50,431 nucleotides of DNA, from contig NZ_JAMHJQ010000007.1 in assembly GCF_023534745.1 (NCBI RefSeq), positions 1 to 50,431 on the forward strand, written 5' to 3'. The notes beneath the pieces are model-generated. The model was not told the DNA's origin and searched no databases. It saw nothing but the letters and a program-made list of their open reading frames with translations. A program made the position numbers and the translations under genes. Origin of the DNA: Streptomyces sp. 35G-GA-8 (GTDB taxonomy: Bacteria; Actinomycetota; Actinomycetes; Streptomycetales; Streptomycetaceae). Positions 17,150-25,825 of this stretch are shown piece after piece (positions within the stretch are counted from its first letter, which is position 1; each line of letters opens with the position of its first letter).

Positions 17150-17668
17150 TCAGTCGTGGGGGCTCCAGAAATCGACAAGCTTGCCCACGCCGTGCTCCAC
17201 CGACTTCCAGCTGCCGTTGAAGACGATCACGGCGAAGGACGCGGTCGGGAAGCCGGTCCTGGTCATCCGGGCGATGGCGTCGCCCTCCCCCGCGCCCGAG
17301 AGCGCGTCGGCCAGTGCGTGCGTACCCGGGTTGTGACCGACGAGTAGCAGATCGTTCACCTCGTCGGGCGTCTCGTTCAGCAGCGCGATGAGTTCACCGA
17401 GGCTGGCATCGTAGACCCGCTCCTCGTACACGGTCCTGGGACGCTGCGGCAGCTCCTGCACCGCCAGCTTCCAGGTCTCGCGGGTCCTGAGCGAGGTCGA
17501 GCAGAGAGCCAGGTCGACGGAGATACCGGTTTCGGCCAGCCGTCGGCCGGCCACGGAGGCATCGGCGCGGCCGCGATCGGCGAGCGGCCGTTCGTGATCG
17601 GACACGTCCGGCCAGTCGGCCTTCGCGTGCCGGAGTAGGACGATCCTGCGGGCTGTTTCGACGCTCAT
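17150..17668 (-). CDS. Histidine phosphatase family protein (SixA-like)
   Basis: The 172-residue phosphoglycerate-mutase-fold phosphatase has the RHG-type motif LLRHAKADWP (about 11-20, catalytic His in RHA), a CSTSLRTRET arginine motif (about 57-66), and LLVGHNPG with the second catalytic His. In E. coli SixA removes phosphate from histidine phosphotransfer proteins; the substrate in Streptomyces is unknown. The ATG at 17668 (MSVETARRIVLL) is selected; an earlier in-frame start adds 17 unlikely residues. Confidence 0.9.
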   Translation of the reverse strand: MSVETARRIVLLRHAKADWPDVSDHERPLADRGRADASVAGRRLAETGISVDLALCSTSLRTRETWKLAVQELPQRPRTVYEERVYDASLGELIALLNETPDEVNDLLLVGHNPGTHALADALSGAGEGDAIARMTRTGFPTASFAVIVFNGSWKSVEHGVGKLVDFWSPHD

Positions 17669-17759
17669 GCATTCCAGCTTCGCATGAAACGCGCCATCGG
17701 GCGCAGGGTGTTGACGCACGGCCCCAGCACGGGTGAACGCTCCCGTCGGCGGTCCCGCA

Positions 17760-17969
17760 CTACCGGCCCAAGGTCAGATGAATGTGCTCCAGGATCCGGC
17801 CCACCGTGGCGTCCTCGGTCGCGGCGTGCGCCTGGCCAGGATCCGCCACCAGCAGGAACAGCACGACGAAGGCGACGACGGGCAGCGCCACGGACCACCA
17901 CGGCAGCCGGATCTCGACGCGGTCGGCGGAGACGGGCGGATGGGACCGGGAGCGGGTTCGGGCCGGCAT
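17760..17969 (-). CDS. Small single-pass membrane protein, hypothetical
   Basis: The 69-residue protein has a basic N-terminus (MPARTRSRSHPPV), one transmembrane helix at about 26-43 (WWSVALPVVAFVVLFLLVA) and a short polar C-terminal tail ending ILEHIHLTLGR. No known domain. The ATG at 17969 is favoured by a strong GGAGG five bases upstream; an upstream in-frame start at 18008 lies before that site. Confidence 0.7.
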   Translation of the reverse strand: MPARTRSRSHPPVSADRVEIRLPWWSVALPVVAFVVLFLLVADPGQAHAATEDATVGRILEHIHLTLGR

Positions 17970-18340
17970 GGCCGCCTCCGTAGGTCTGCGGTTGTCGAGG
18001 TACCCCAAACCTACGGATCATGGCTCCCGGATCCCATCCGGTGACCCACCCACTCGACCCTGACCCTGACCCCCTAGGGGACGGTAGTGCTAGCCCCACC
18101 CCCCTCTGTTTTTGGGGCTCGGTTCGCCTCCGGGGCGCTTGCTGTGTCCATCAGCGGCCTCCGGCCGCGGGCCCCGTCGACGGTCGACCGTGCTCGATTC
18201 GCTCGTTCCTCGGGAACCTCCGCCCACGCGGCGGAGCCGCATATCGAGCACAGCCTCCCTTTCGACAGCGGCGCGCCCTTCGGCTCACTCGCCACCGGAA
18301 AGACGGCACCCGGAACGGATTGGCGCCCGAACCCCCGCCC
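17970..18340. other. Intergenic region with nested inverted repeats
   Basis: I see no gene. It contains the palindrome CCCCTAGGGG (18071-18080), the palindrome CGGTCGACCG (18181-18190), and a nested structure at 18190-18251 described separately. It lies downstream of the MFS/SGM_5486 operon and upstream of the small membrane protein gene, both on the minus strand. Confidence 0.5.
18190..18251. repeat. Nested inverted repeats, possible structured RNA or terminator
   Basis: GTGCTCGAT (18190-18198) and ATCGAGCAC (18243-18251) are perfect inverted repeats 44 bases apart. Inside them CTCCGCC (18218-18224) and GGCGGAG (18230-18236) form a tight 7-bp hairpin with a five-base loop. As RNA this would be a stem with an internal hairpin. 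Confidence 0.45.
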
Positions 18341-18457
18341 TCAGGGGCTGGCGATGGTGGCGATGATGCTGATGATCACCATGATGCCGATGATCGTGCC
18401 GAAGACGAGGAGCAGCTTCCGCTGGCCGTTCTGGGGATTCGGGTCAAGGACTGGCAT
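18341..18457 (-). CDS. SGM_5486-family transporter-associated small protein
   Basis: A 38-residue membrane peptide begins MPVLDPNPQNGQRK, then a single hydrophobic helix (about 15-36, LLLVFGTIIGIMVIIS) and ends ATIASP. It matches a tiny Streptomyces family always seen next to CynX/NimT-type MFS genes, as I recall the database family. The ATG at 18457 is only four bases after the stop of the MFS gene, so the two are cotranscribed and probably coupled. It may be a regulatory or stabilising subunit of the transporter; that role is inferred. Confidence 0.85.
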   Translation of the reverse strand: MPVLDPNPQNGQRKLLLVFGTIIGIMVIISIIATIASP

Positions 18458-18461
18458 ACGG

Positions 18462-19814
18462 TCAGTCTCGCATCCGCGCCTCGTCCTCTATCGTCCGGTC
18501 CCTGCCCGCCACCACGCCCGCCACCATCTGCGGCAGCAGGAACGTCGCCATCAGCGCGATCGGCAGCCCCGAACCACCGGTGTGCTGGTACAACACACCC
18601 ACCAGCAGCGGGCCCGGTATCGAGATCAGGTAGCCGGTGCTCTGGGCGAAGGCGGAGAGGCGTACGACGCCCGCGCCGGTCCTGGAGCGCATGCCGATCA
18701 TGGTGAGGGCGAGCGGGAAGGAGCAGTTCGAGATTCCCAGCAGCACGGCCCAGGCCCAGGCGCCCTCGGCCGGGGCGAAGTACAGACCCGCGTAGGCGCT
18801 CAGTCCGCAGAGTCCCAGGGCGATGACGATCGGGCCCTGGTTCTTCATGCGCGCGGCCGTCCGGGGGATCACGAAGGCCAGCGGCACTCCCATCACCATG
18901 GTCACGGCGAGCAGCAGCCCGGCCGTGCCCGCCGAGATCCCCGCGTCGCGGAAGATCTGGGGCATCCAGCCCATGGTGATGTACGCGCCGGTGGCCTGGA
19001 GGCCGAAGAAGCAGGCGAGCCCCCAGGCGGTGCGGCTGCGCCCGAGCCTCAGCCCCGAAGCCGGGGCCGGGATCCCGGGTGAGGGCGAGGACGAGGACGA
19101 CGGTGAGGTCGGCGCGGCGGCGCCGCGCTCGCGTACGAGGCCCAGCCAGGGCAGTACCCCAAGCACGGCGAGTACGGCCCACACCCCGAGGCCCGTGCGC
19201 CAACTACCGCCCAGCGCCTCGGTCATGGGGACGGTCACGGCGGCGGCGACGGCGGTGCCGAGCGCCAGGGCCATCGAGTACAGGCCGGTCATCGTGCCGA
19301 CGCGGTCGGGGAAGTACCGCTTGACGATCACCGGCATCAGCACATTGCTGACGGCGATACCCATGAGCGCGACCGCGCTCGCGGCGAGGAAGCCGACCGT
19401 GCCGCCGGCGAAGGGGCGGATCAGCAGCCCCGCCGTGATCGCCACCATGCCCGCGCACACGACCGCGCCGGGGCCGAAGCGCCGGGCCAGCCGGGGGGCC
19501 GCGAAGCCGAAGAGCGCGAAACAGAACGGCGGTACGGAGGTGAGGACACCCGCGACGCTCCCGCTCATGTGCAGCCCGTCCCGTACCTCTTCGAGGAGCG
19601 CGCCGAGGCTGGTGATGGCGGGGCGGAGATTGAGGGCGGCGAGGACGAGTCCGACGACGAGAAGCCGGGTGAGCCAGGCCCCGGCCACCGGCCCCGGGGA
19701 ATCGGCGGACGCGGACGGCGCTCGGCCCGGGGTTTTCGTAGGCGCCTGTGACCCAGGGGTCCCTGGCGATGGCAGCTGTATCTGCTGTATCTGTGTGTGC
19801 GGCTCATCGGACAT
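18462..19814 (-). CDS. CynX/NimT-family MFS transporter
   Basis: The 450-residue major facilitator protein has a Pro/Ser-rich cytoplasmic N-terminus (about 1-45), then 12 predicted helices. The first is LLVVGLVLAALNLRPAITSLG, with the LNLRPAI motif characteristic of CynX/NimT proteins. A Ser/Pro-rich central loop (about 238-258) separates the two six-helix halves. Relatives move cyanate or 2-nitroimidazole; the real substrate is unknown. It is divergent from a GntR regulator (53-bp gap) that likely controls it. A TATGAT box ends six bases before the ATG, so the mRNA may be leaderless. Confidence 0.93.
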   Translation of the reverse strand: MSDEPHTQIQQIQLPSPGTPGSQAPTKTPGRAPSASADSPGPVAGAWLTRLLVVGLVLAALNLRPAITSLGALLEEVRDGLHMSGSVAGVLTSVPPFCFALFGFAAPRLARRFGPGAVVCAGMVAITAGLLIRPFAGGTVGFLAASAVALMGIAVSNVLMPVIVKRYFPDRVGTMTGLYSMALALGTAVAAAVTVPMTEALGGSWRTGLGVWAVLAVLGVLPWLGLVRERGAAAPTSPSSSSSPSPGIPAPASGLRLGRSRTAWGLACFFGLQATGAYITMGWMPQIFRDAGISAGTAGLLLAVTMVMGVPLAFVIPRTAARMKNQGPIVIALGLCGLSAYAGLYFAPAEGAWAWAVLLGISNCSFPLALTMIGMRSRTGAGVVRLSAFAQSTGYLISIPGPLLVGVLYQHTGGSGLPIALMATFLLPQMVAGVVAGRDRTIEDEARMRD

Positions 19815-19820
19815 GGAGCC

Positions 19821-19841
19821 ATCATAGAATCATGGGATGAT
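19821..19841. promoter_or_regulatory. Dyad overlapping the MFS promoter, candidate GntR operator
   Basis: ATCAT (19821-19825) and ATGAT (19837-19841) form an imperfect 21-bp dyad centred on 19831, with inner ATcAT symmetry. It overlaps the minus-strand -10 box TATGAT (complement of 19821-19826) of the MFS gene. Binding here would block the transporter promoter. Confidence 0.4.
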
Positions 19842-19866
19842 TGGTTGTCCACGGACGAGGAGCACC

Positions 19867-20541
19867 ATGCCGCTGAACTCCCCCCGCCGCTCCGCGCTCT
19901 CCGACCAGGTGATCAGCGAGCTGCGGAATCAGATCACCTCGGGCGAATGGCCGGTGGGCTCACGTATCCCCACCGAACCCGAGCTGGTCGAGCTGCTCGG
20001 CGTGGCCCGTAACACCGTCCGTGAGGCGGTGCGCGCGCTCGCCCACAACGGACTGCTGGACATCCGGCAGGGCTCGGGGACGTATGTCGTCGCGACCAGC
20101 GAGCTGGCGGGGGTGATGCACCGCAGGTTCGCGACCGCCGATCCGCGGCATGTCGTGGAGCTGCGTTCCACGCTGGAGTCATCGGCCGCGCGGATGGCGG
20201 CGGAGCGCCGTACGGAGCGGGATCTGCGGCAACTGGACGCGCTGCTCGCCCGGCGCGAGGAGGCATGGGACTCGGGCGACGCGGAGGTGTTCGTCGGGGC
20301 CGACGCGAGTCTCCACATGGCGGTCGTCGCCGCCTCGCACAACGATGTGCTGACCGCCGTCTACGCGGATCTGGGCCATCTGCTGCGCGATCAGCTCCGC
20401 GACAACGTGGGGCGGGAGCTGCGGCCGGAGAACCATATGGACCACGCTCGGCTGGTGGCGGCGATCCGGGCGGGCGATGTGGAGAGAGCGGGGAGCGAGG
20501 CGGCGAGCCATGGCCTGGGCTGCCTGGGGGAACGGGTCTGA
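19867..20541 (+). CDS. FadR/GntR-family transcriptional regulator
   Basis: The 224-residue regulator has an N-terminal winged helix (about 10-75; SRIPTEPELVELLGVARNTVREAVRALAHNG broken into its usual helices, then IRQGSGTYV). An FCD ligand domain (about 85-220) follows, with acidic and histidine positions typical of metal and carboxylate binding (DASLHMAVV, HARLVAAI). FadR-subfamily regulators sense organic acids or similar metabolites. GAGGAG lies just upstream of the ATG at 19867. It faces the MFS gene and probably represses it and itself. Confidence 0.93.
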   Translation: MPLNSPRRSALSDQVISELRNQITSGEWPVGSRIPTEPELVELLGVARNTVREAVRALAHNGLLDIRQGSGTYVVATSELAGVMHRRFATADPRHVVELRSTLESSAARMAAERRTERDLRQLDALLARREEAWDSGDAEVFVGADASLHMAVVAASHNDVLTAVYADLGHLLRDQLRDNVGRELRPENHMDHARLVAAIRAGDVERAGSEAASHGLGCLGERV

Positions 20542-20597
20542 GCCGCGCCGGATGCGGGCAAGCCGGTCAGAGGGGGAGCCCGTCGGAGGGAAGCCGG

Positions 20598-20951
20598 TCA
20601 GGGCCGCTCATGGGTGATCCAGACCTCGCGTATCTCCTTCCAGCACCGGTTGGTCAGCTCGGCGTACCCGGCCGGTTCGAGATCCACGGGCGCGCTGTCG
20701 GCGTCGATGTCCCACCAGCGCGCGCACTCCACATGCAGCCGTATCCGGTCGGTCTCCGGATACGGGTTGTGACAGGACACGGTGGCGCGCGAGCCCTCCA
20801 CCGTCGTACGGCAGGAGGCGTGGAAGCGGTCGGTTTCGCCGGGGTTCGCGACGGCTCCGACGCTCGGCGCGCCGGTCAGGGTGACCGCGAGTCCCGTCGT
20901 GAGCAGAGCGGCTGTCGTGAGCGCTGTCGTACGGCGACGCAGCGGGCGCAT
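20598..20951 (-). CDS. Small secreted protein, hypothetical
   Basis: The 117-residue protein has a signal peptide (about 1-32: MRPLRRRTTALTTAALLTTG, cleavage near VGA). The mature part has three cysteines (ASC, SCHN, ECARWW) plus NRCWKE near the C-terminus, so two disulfides are likely. No recognised domain. AGGAGGT precedes the ATG at 20951 by eight bases. It converges on the GntR gene. Confidence 0.8.
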   Translation of the reverse strand: MRPLRRRTTALTTAALLTTGLAVTLTGAPSVGAVANPGETDRFHASCRTTVEGSRATVSCHNPYPETDRIRLHVECARWWDIDADSAPVDLEPAGYAELTNRCWKEIREVWITHERP

Positions 20952-21087
20952 GCGCACACACCTCCTGGCCCACGATGACCGGACGACCCCGGTTCGCTCA
21001 GTGTGCGGTGCGTCGCCGCTCTTTTCGACTCGGGCGGACGGGGCGGACGCGGCCGGCACGTCCGGCACGTCCGGGCGCGAAACGCAC

Positions 21088-21127
21088 GGAAGCCGCGCGC
21101 CGTCTCCTGGACGGTCGCGCGGCTTCC
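21088..21127. terminator. Terminator after fabI
   Basis: A 12-bp stem (21088-21099 with 21116-21127) with four more inner pairs lies 24 bases beyond the fabI stop on the minus strand. Confidence 0.7.
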
Positions 21128-21150
21128 GGGGTCCGCGTACGGTAAGGGCG

Positions 21151-21924
21151 TCAGGCGCCCATCATGTGCACGCCACCGTCGACATGGACGATCTCGCCCG
21201 TGGTCTTCGGGAAGAAGTCCGACAGCAGACCGACGACACCGCGGCCGGCCGGCTCCGGGTCGGCCAGGTCCCAGCCGATCGGGGCACGGTGGTTCCACAC
21301 ATCCGCGAGCTCCTCGAAGCCCGGGATGGACTTGGCGGCCATCGACTTGATCGGACCGGCCGAGATCAGATTGCAGCGGACGTTCCGCGCACCCAGGTCA
21401 CGGGCGAGATAGCGGTTGGTGGATTCGAGCGCCGCCTTCGCGACACCCATCCAGTCGTACTTGGGCCAGGCCACCTGCGCGTCGAAGGTCAGCCCGACGA
21501 CCGAGCCGCCGCGTGCCATCAGCGGCAGACAGGCCATGGTCAGCGACTTCAGCGAGTACGCCGAGACGTGCACCGCCGTGCCGACGTCCTCCCATGAGCC
21601 CTCAAGGAAGTTGAAGGCGCCCTGCGGGCCGAAGGCGATCGAGTGCACGATGCCGTCGAGTCCGGCCCCGCCTTCGCCCTGGTACTCACGGATCCGGTCG
21701 GCCAGCCCGTCCAGGTGCTCCTGGTTGGTGACGTCCAGCTCGATGACCGGGGCGGGCTTGGGCAGCCGCTTCGCGATGCGCTCGACGAGCGTGAGCCGGC
21801 CGAAACCGGTGAGGATGACCTCCGCGCCCTCCTCCTGCGCCACCTTGGCGGCGTGGAAGGCGATGGACGACTCGGTGAGCACACCCGTGACGAGAATGGT
21901 CTTGCCGGCGAGGATTCCACTCAT
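21151..21924 (-). CDS. fabI: Enoyl-ACP reductase (NADH), FabI/InhA type
   Basis: The 257-residue enzyme reduces trans-2-enoyl-ACP to acyl-ACP in type II fatty acid synthesis. It shows the FabI-class nucleotide motif TGVLTESSIAF (13-23), the HSIAF loop equivalent to InhA Ser94, and the catalytic pair Y156 and K163 in YDWMGVAK. The conserved SAGPIKSMAAKSI substrate loop is also present. The last residues HMMGA are normal. It lies four bases after fabG and is surely cotranscribed, the arrangement also seen for mycobacterial mabA-inhA. Confidence 0.96.
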   Translation of the reverse strand: MSGILAGKTILVTGVLTESSIAFHAAKVAQEEGAEVILTGFGRLTLVERIAKRLPKPAPVIELDVTNQEHLDGLADRIREYQGEGGAGLDGIVHSIAFGPQGAFNFLEGSWEDVGTAVHVSAYSLKSLTMACLPLMARGGSVVGLTFDAQVAWPKYDWMGVAKAALESTNRYLARDLGARNVRCNLISAGPIKSMAAKSIPGFEELADVWNHRAPIGWDLADPEPAGRGVVGLLSDFFPKTTGEIVHVDGGVHMMGA

Positions 21925-21928
21925 GTGA

Positions 21929-22648
21929 TCAGTGACCCATGCCCAATCCGCCGTCAACGGGAATGACGGCTCCAGTGATGTACGAGGCGTCGTCGGAGGC
22001 GAGGAACCGCACCGTCGCGGCGATCTCCTCCGGCTGCGCATAGCGGCCGAGCGGTACCTGCGAGACGATGCCCGCGCGCTGCTCGTCCGTGAGCACCTTC
22101 GTCATATCGGTGTCGACGAAGCCGGGCGCGACGACATTGAAGGTGATGTTCCGCGAGCCCAGTTCGCGGGCGAGGGAGCGGGCGAAACCCACCAGCCCGG
22201 CCTTGGAGGCCGCGTAGTTGGCCTGCCCCGCCGAGCCGAGCAGCCCGACCACCGAGGAGATCAGTACGACCCGGCCCTTCTTGGCGCGCAGCATGGCGCG
22301 GTTGGCGCGCTTGACGACCCGGAAGGTGCCGGTGAGGTTGGTGTCCAGCACGGAGGCGAAGTCCTCCTCGGACATCCGCATCAGCAACTGGTCCTTGGTG
22401 ATACCGGCGTTGGCCACCAGCACCTCCACGGGACCGTGCTTCTCCTCGATCTCCTTGTAGGCCTGCTCCACCTGCTCACTGTCGGTGATGTCGCAGCGGA
22501 CCGCCAGGCAGCCCAGCTCCGTCAGGGCCCGCGGCGGCTCCCCGGACCGGTATGTGATGGCGACCTTGTCACCGTTGTCGGCGAAGGCGCGGGCGATGGC
22601 GAGGCCGATGCCCCGGTTTCCTCCGGTAACGAGAACCGAGCGGCTCAA
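21929..22648 (-). CDS. fabG: 3-oxoacyl-ACP reductase
   Basis: The 239-residue NADPH-dependent ketoreductase of fatty acid synthesis has the cofactor motif TGGNRGIG (8-15), NAG (about 86-88), catalytic Ser in ISSVVG, YAASKAG as the Tyr/Lys pair, and the FVDTDMT loop. It is the first gene of the fabG-fabI operon; a 194-bp divergent gap separates it from tldD. It is a core housekeeping enzyme rather than a pathway-specific ketoreductase. Confidence 0.96.
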   Translation of the reverse strand: MSRSVLVTGGNRGIGLAIARAFADNGDKVAITYRSGEPPRALTELGCLAVRCDITDSEQVEQAYKEIEEKHGPVEVLVANAGITKDQLLMRMSEEDFASVLDTNLTGTFRVVKRANRAMLRAKKGRVVLISSVVGLLGSAGQANYAASKAGLVGFARSLARELGSRNITFNVVAPGFVDTDMTKVLTDEQRAGIVSQVPLGRYAQPEEIAATVRFLASDDASYITGAVIPVDGGLGMGH

Positions 22649-22842
22649 CGGATCAGCCTTTCCCTAGCGGTCTTCGAGCTGTCTGGCACATCGAAAACCT
22701 ATCGGTACCGTGCCCGTCACGGGGAAGCGACCCCTGACAGCGCCTCGGTGAGGACCCTGTTGGATCCCTACAGAAAGTGGTGGGCAACGGGCCGCCGACA
22801 CGACATGATCAGGTCGACCAGTCTCGACGACAGGAGACATCA

Positions 22843-24366
22843 GTGCCTCATTCCATCGACGAAGCCTTCACGGCACTGCCGCTACGGGCGCTCGCCGACG
22901 CCGCGCTCGCCAGGGCGCGGGCGCTCGGCGCCGACCATGCCGACTTCCGCTTCGAGCGGGTACGCGGCGCGGCCCTGCGGCTGCGGGACGGCAAGCCCGC
23001 CGGCTCGTCGGACACCACGGATCTCGGCTACGCGGTCCGGGTGGTGCACGGGGGCGCCTGGGGTTTCGCGTCCGGGGTCGATCTCTCCATGGACGCCGCG
23101 GCGCGGGTGGCGGGACAGGCCGTGGCGATGGCCAGGCTGTCCGCGAAGGTGATCTCCGCCGCCGGTTCCGACGAGCGCGTCGAGCTGGCCGAGGAGCCGG
23201 TGCACGCCGAGAAGACGTGGGTATCGGCGTACGAGATCAACCCGTTCGAGGTACCCGACGAGGAGAAGAGCGGGCTCCTGGCGGAGTGGAGCGGACGGCT
23301 GCTGCGGGCCGAGGGCGTGGCGCATGTGGACGCCTCGCTGCTCGCCGTCCATGAGAACAAGTTCTACGCGGACACGGCGGGCACGGTCACCACCCAGCAG
23401 CGGGTCAGGCTCCATCCGCAGCTCACCGCCGTGGCGGTCGACAGCGAGAGCGGCGAGTTCGACTCGATGCGCACGATCGCCCCGCCGGTCGGCCGGGGCT
23501 GGGAATATCTCACCGGGACCGGCTGGGACTGGGACGCGGAGCTGGAGCGCGTCCCCGGGCTGCTCGCCGAGAAGATGCGCGCGCCGAGTGTCGACGCGGG
23601 CACGTACGACCTGGTCGTCGACCCGTCCAATCTGTGGCTGACGATTCACGAGTCGATCGGCCACGCCACCGAGCTGGACCGCGCCCTGGGGTACGAGGCG
23701 GCGTACGCGGGGACCTCGTTCGCCACGTTCGACCAGCTCGGGACGTTGGCGTACGGCTCCTCGGTGATGAACGTGACGGGTGACAGGACCGCAGAGCACG
23801 GTCTCGCCACCATCGGCTACGACGACGAGGGCGTCGAGGCGCAGTCGTGGGACCTGGTCAAGGACGGCACGCTCGTCGGCTACCAGCTGGACCGCAGGAT
23901 CGCGAAGCTCACCGGTCTCGGCCGCTCCAACGGCTGCGCGTACGCAGACTCGCCGGGCCATGTGCCCGTACAGCGCATGGCGAATGTGTCGCTGCGGCCG
24001 GATCCGGGCGGGCTGAGTACGGAGGATCTGATCGGCGGGGTGGAGCGCGGGATCTATGTGGTCGGCGACCGGTCGTGGTCGATCGACATGCAGCGCTACA
24101 ACTTCCAGTTCACCGGGCAGCGGTTCTTCCGTATCGAGAACGGCAAGCTGGCGGGCCAGCTGCGGGATGTCGCGTACCAGGCGACGACCACGGACTTCTG
24201 GGGCTCGATGGAGGCGGTCGGCGGACCGCAGACGTATGTGCTGGGCGGCGCGTTCAACTGCGGCAAGGCCCAGCCGGGGCAGGTGGCCGCGGTCTCCCAC
24301 GGCTGCCCTTCCGCCCTCTTCCGCGGCGTCAACATCCTCAACACCACGCAGGAGGCCGGACGATGA
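22843..24366 (+). CDS. tldD: TldD metalloprotease subunit (TldD/PmbA family)
   Basis: The 507-residue catalytic subunit of the TldD-TldE heterodimer has the zinc motif HESIGH at 269-274 (HExxxH). In other bacteria the complex degrades unfolded peptides and matures modified peptides such as microcin B17. The N-terminal domain (about 20-200) threads peptide substrates; the C-terminal part has the GCAYADSPGHVPVQRM region. The GTG at 22843 follows AGGAG at good spacing. It overlaps the next gene by four bases (ATGA), the standard tldD-tldE pairing. No peptide precursor gene is visible nearby. Confidence 0.95.
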   Translation: MPHSIDEAFTALPLRALADAALARARALGADHADFRFERVRGAALRLRDGKPAGSSDTTDLGYAVRVVHGGAWGFASGVDLSMDAAARVAGQAVAMARLSAKVISAAGSDERVELAEEPVHAEKTWVSAYEINPFEVPDEEKSGLLAEWSGRLLRAEGVAHVDASLLAVHENKFYADTAGTVTTQQRVRLHPQLTAVAVDSESGEFDSMRTIAPPVGRGWEYLTGTGWDWDAELERVPGLLAEKMRAPSVDAGTYDLVVDPSNLWLTIHESIGHATELDRALGYEAAYAGTSFATFDQLGTLAYGSSVMNVTGDRTAEHGLATIGYDDEGVEAQSWDLVKDGTLVGYQLDRRIAKLTGLGRSNGCAYADSPGHVPVQRMANVSLRPDPGGLSTEDLIGGVERGIYVVGDRSWSIDMQRYNFQFTGQRFFRIENGKLAGQLRDVAYQATTTDFWGSMEAVGGPQTYVLGGAFNCGKAQPGQVAAVSHGCPSALFRGVNILNTTQEAGR

Positions 24367-25760
24367 CCAGCAGCCGTATCAGCAAGCCGCACGAGATCGT
24401 CGAGCGCGCCCTCGAACTGTCCACCGCCGACGGCTGCGTGGTCATCGCCGACGAGCAGTCCTCCGCCAATCTGCGCTGGGCGGGCAACGCGCTGACGACC
24501 AACGGCGTCACCCGGGGCAGGACGCTGACCGTCATCGCGACCGTCGACGGCACACAGGGCACCGCGTCCGGTGTCGTGTCGCGTTCCGCCGTCACCGCCG
24601 ATGATCTGGAGCCGCTCGTACGGGCCGCCGAGGCCGCCGCGCGCGCGGCCGGGCCCGCCGAGGACGCCCGGCCGCTGGTCGAGGCGGGGCAGGCGTCGGG
24701 GGACTTCACCGACGCGCCCGCCGAGACCACCTCCGCCGTCTTCGCGGACTTCGCGCCGGCGCTCGGTGAGTCGTTCGCCCGTGCGCGGGCCGGCGGACGT
24801 GAGCTGTACGGGTTCGCCAACCATGAGCTGACCTCGACCTATCTCGGTACGTCCACGGGCGTACGACTGCGCCACGACCAGCCGAGCGGCACGCTGGAGC
24901 TCAACGCCAAGTCGCCCGACCGCACCCGCTCGGCCTGGGCGGGCCGGTCCACCCGCGACTTCAAGGATGTGGACCCGGCCTCCCTCGACACCGAGCTGGC
25001 GCGCCGGCTGGCCTGGGCGGAGCGGAAGACCGAGCTGCCCGCGGGCCGCTACGAGACGCTGCTGCCGCCGACCGCCGTGGCCGATCTGCTGATCTACCAG
25101 CTGTGGTCCTCGACCGCCCGTGACGCGGCGGAGGGCCGTACGGTCTTCTCCCGCCCCGGCGGCGGCACCCGCGTCGGCGAGAAGCTCTCCGAGCTGCCGC
25201 TGACCCTGCGCAGCGACCCGCAGGAGCCCGGCCTGGAGTCCGCGCCGTTCGTGATCGCGCACTCTTCCGGGGATGACGCCTCCGTCTTCGACAACGGTCT
25301 GCCGCTGGCGGCGACGGACTGGGTACGGGACGGCGAGCTGTCGCGTCTGGTCACCACCCGGCACAGCGCGGCGCTGACCGGGCTGCCGGTCGCGCCCGGT
25401 ATCGGCAATCTGATCCTGGACGGCGGGGGCGAGCGCTCGCTGGAGGAGATGGTCGCCGGCACCGAGCGCGGGCTGCTGCTGACCTGCCTCTGGTACATCC
25501 GCGAGGTCGATCCGGCGACGCTGCTGCTCACCGGGCTGACCAGGGACGGGGTCTATCTCGTCGAGAACGGCGAGGTCACCGGCGAGGTGAACAACTTCCG
25601 GTTCAACGAGTCGCCGGTCGATCTACTGTCGCGGGCCGCGGAGGCCGGGCGTACGGAGAAGGCGCTGCCGCGCGAGTGGGGCGACTGGTTCACCCGGGCC
25701 GCGATGCCCGCCCTGCGTATCCCCGATTTCAATATGAGCTCGGTCAGCCGGGGAGTATGA
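24363..25760 (+). CDS. tldE: TldE/PmbA subunit, metalloprotease partner
   Basis: The 465-residue non-catalytic partner has the same fold as TldD but lacks HExxxH, as expected for TldE. It has the conserved [13 protein letters not shown]-terminal region, a central [11 protein letters not shown] segment, and the C-terminal [19 protein letters not shown] block with NNFRFNESP. Its start codon overlaps the tldD stop (24363-24366), so the subunits are made in a fixed ratio. It is followed 65 bp later by tyrS. Confidence 0.94.
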   Translation: MTSSRISKPHEIVERALELSTADGCVVIADEQSSANLRWAGNALTTNGVTRGRTLTVIATVDGTQGTASGVVSRSAVTADDLEPLVRAAEAAARAAGPAEDARPLVEAGQASGDFTDAPAETTSAVFADFAPALGESFARARAGGRELYGFANHELTSTYLGTSTGVRLRHDQPSGTLELNAKSPDRTRSAWAGRSTRDFKDVDPASLDTELARRLAWAERKTELPAGRYETLLPPTAVADLLIYQLWSSTARDAAEGRTVFSRPGGGTRVGEKLSELPLTLRSDPQEPGLESAPFVIAHSSGDDASVFDNGLPLAATDWVRDGELSRLVTTRHSAALTGLPVAPGIGNLILDGGGERSLEEMVAGTERGLLLTCLWYIREVDPATLLLTGLTRDGVYLVENGEVTGEVNNFRFNESPVDLLSRAAEAGRTEKALPREWGDWFTRAAMPALRIPDFNMSSVSRGV

Positions 25761-25825
25761 CCCCCATACACTGGCCGGTAGTACATCCCAGTGAACCGTT
25801 TGAACGTTCGAGGAGAGAAACGACC

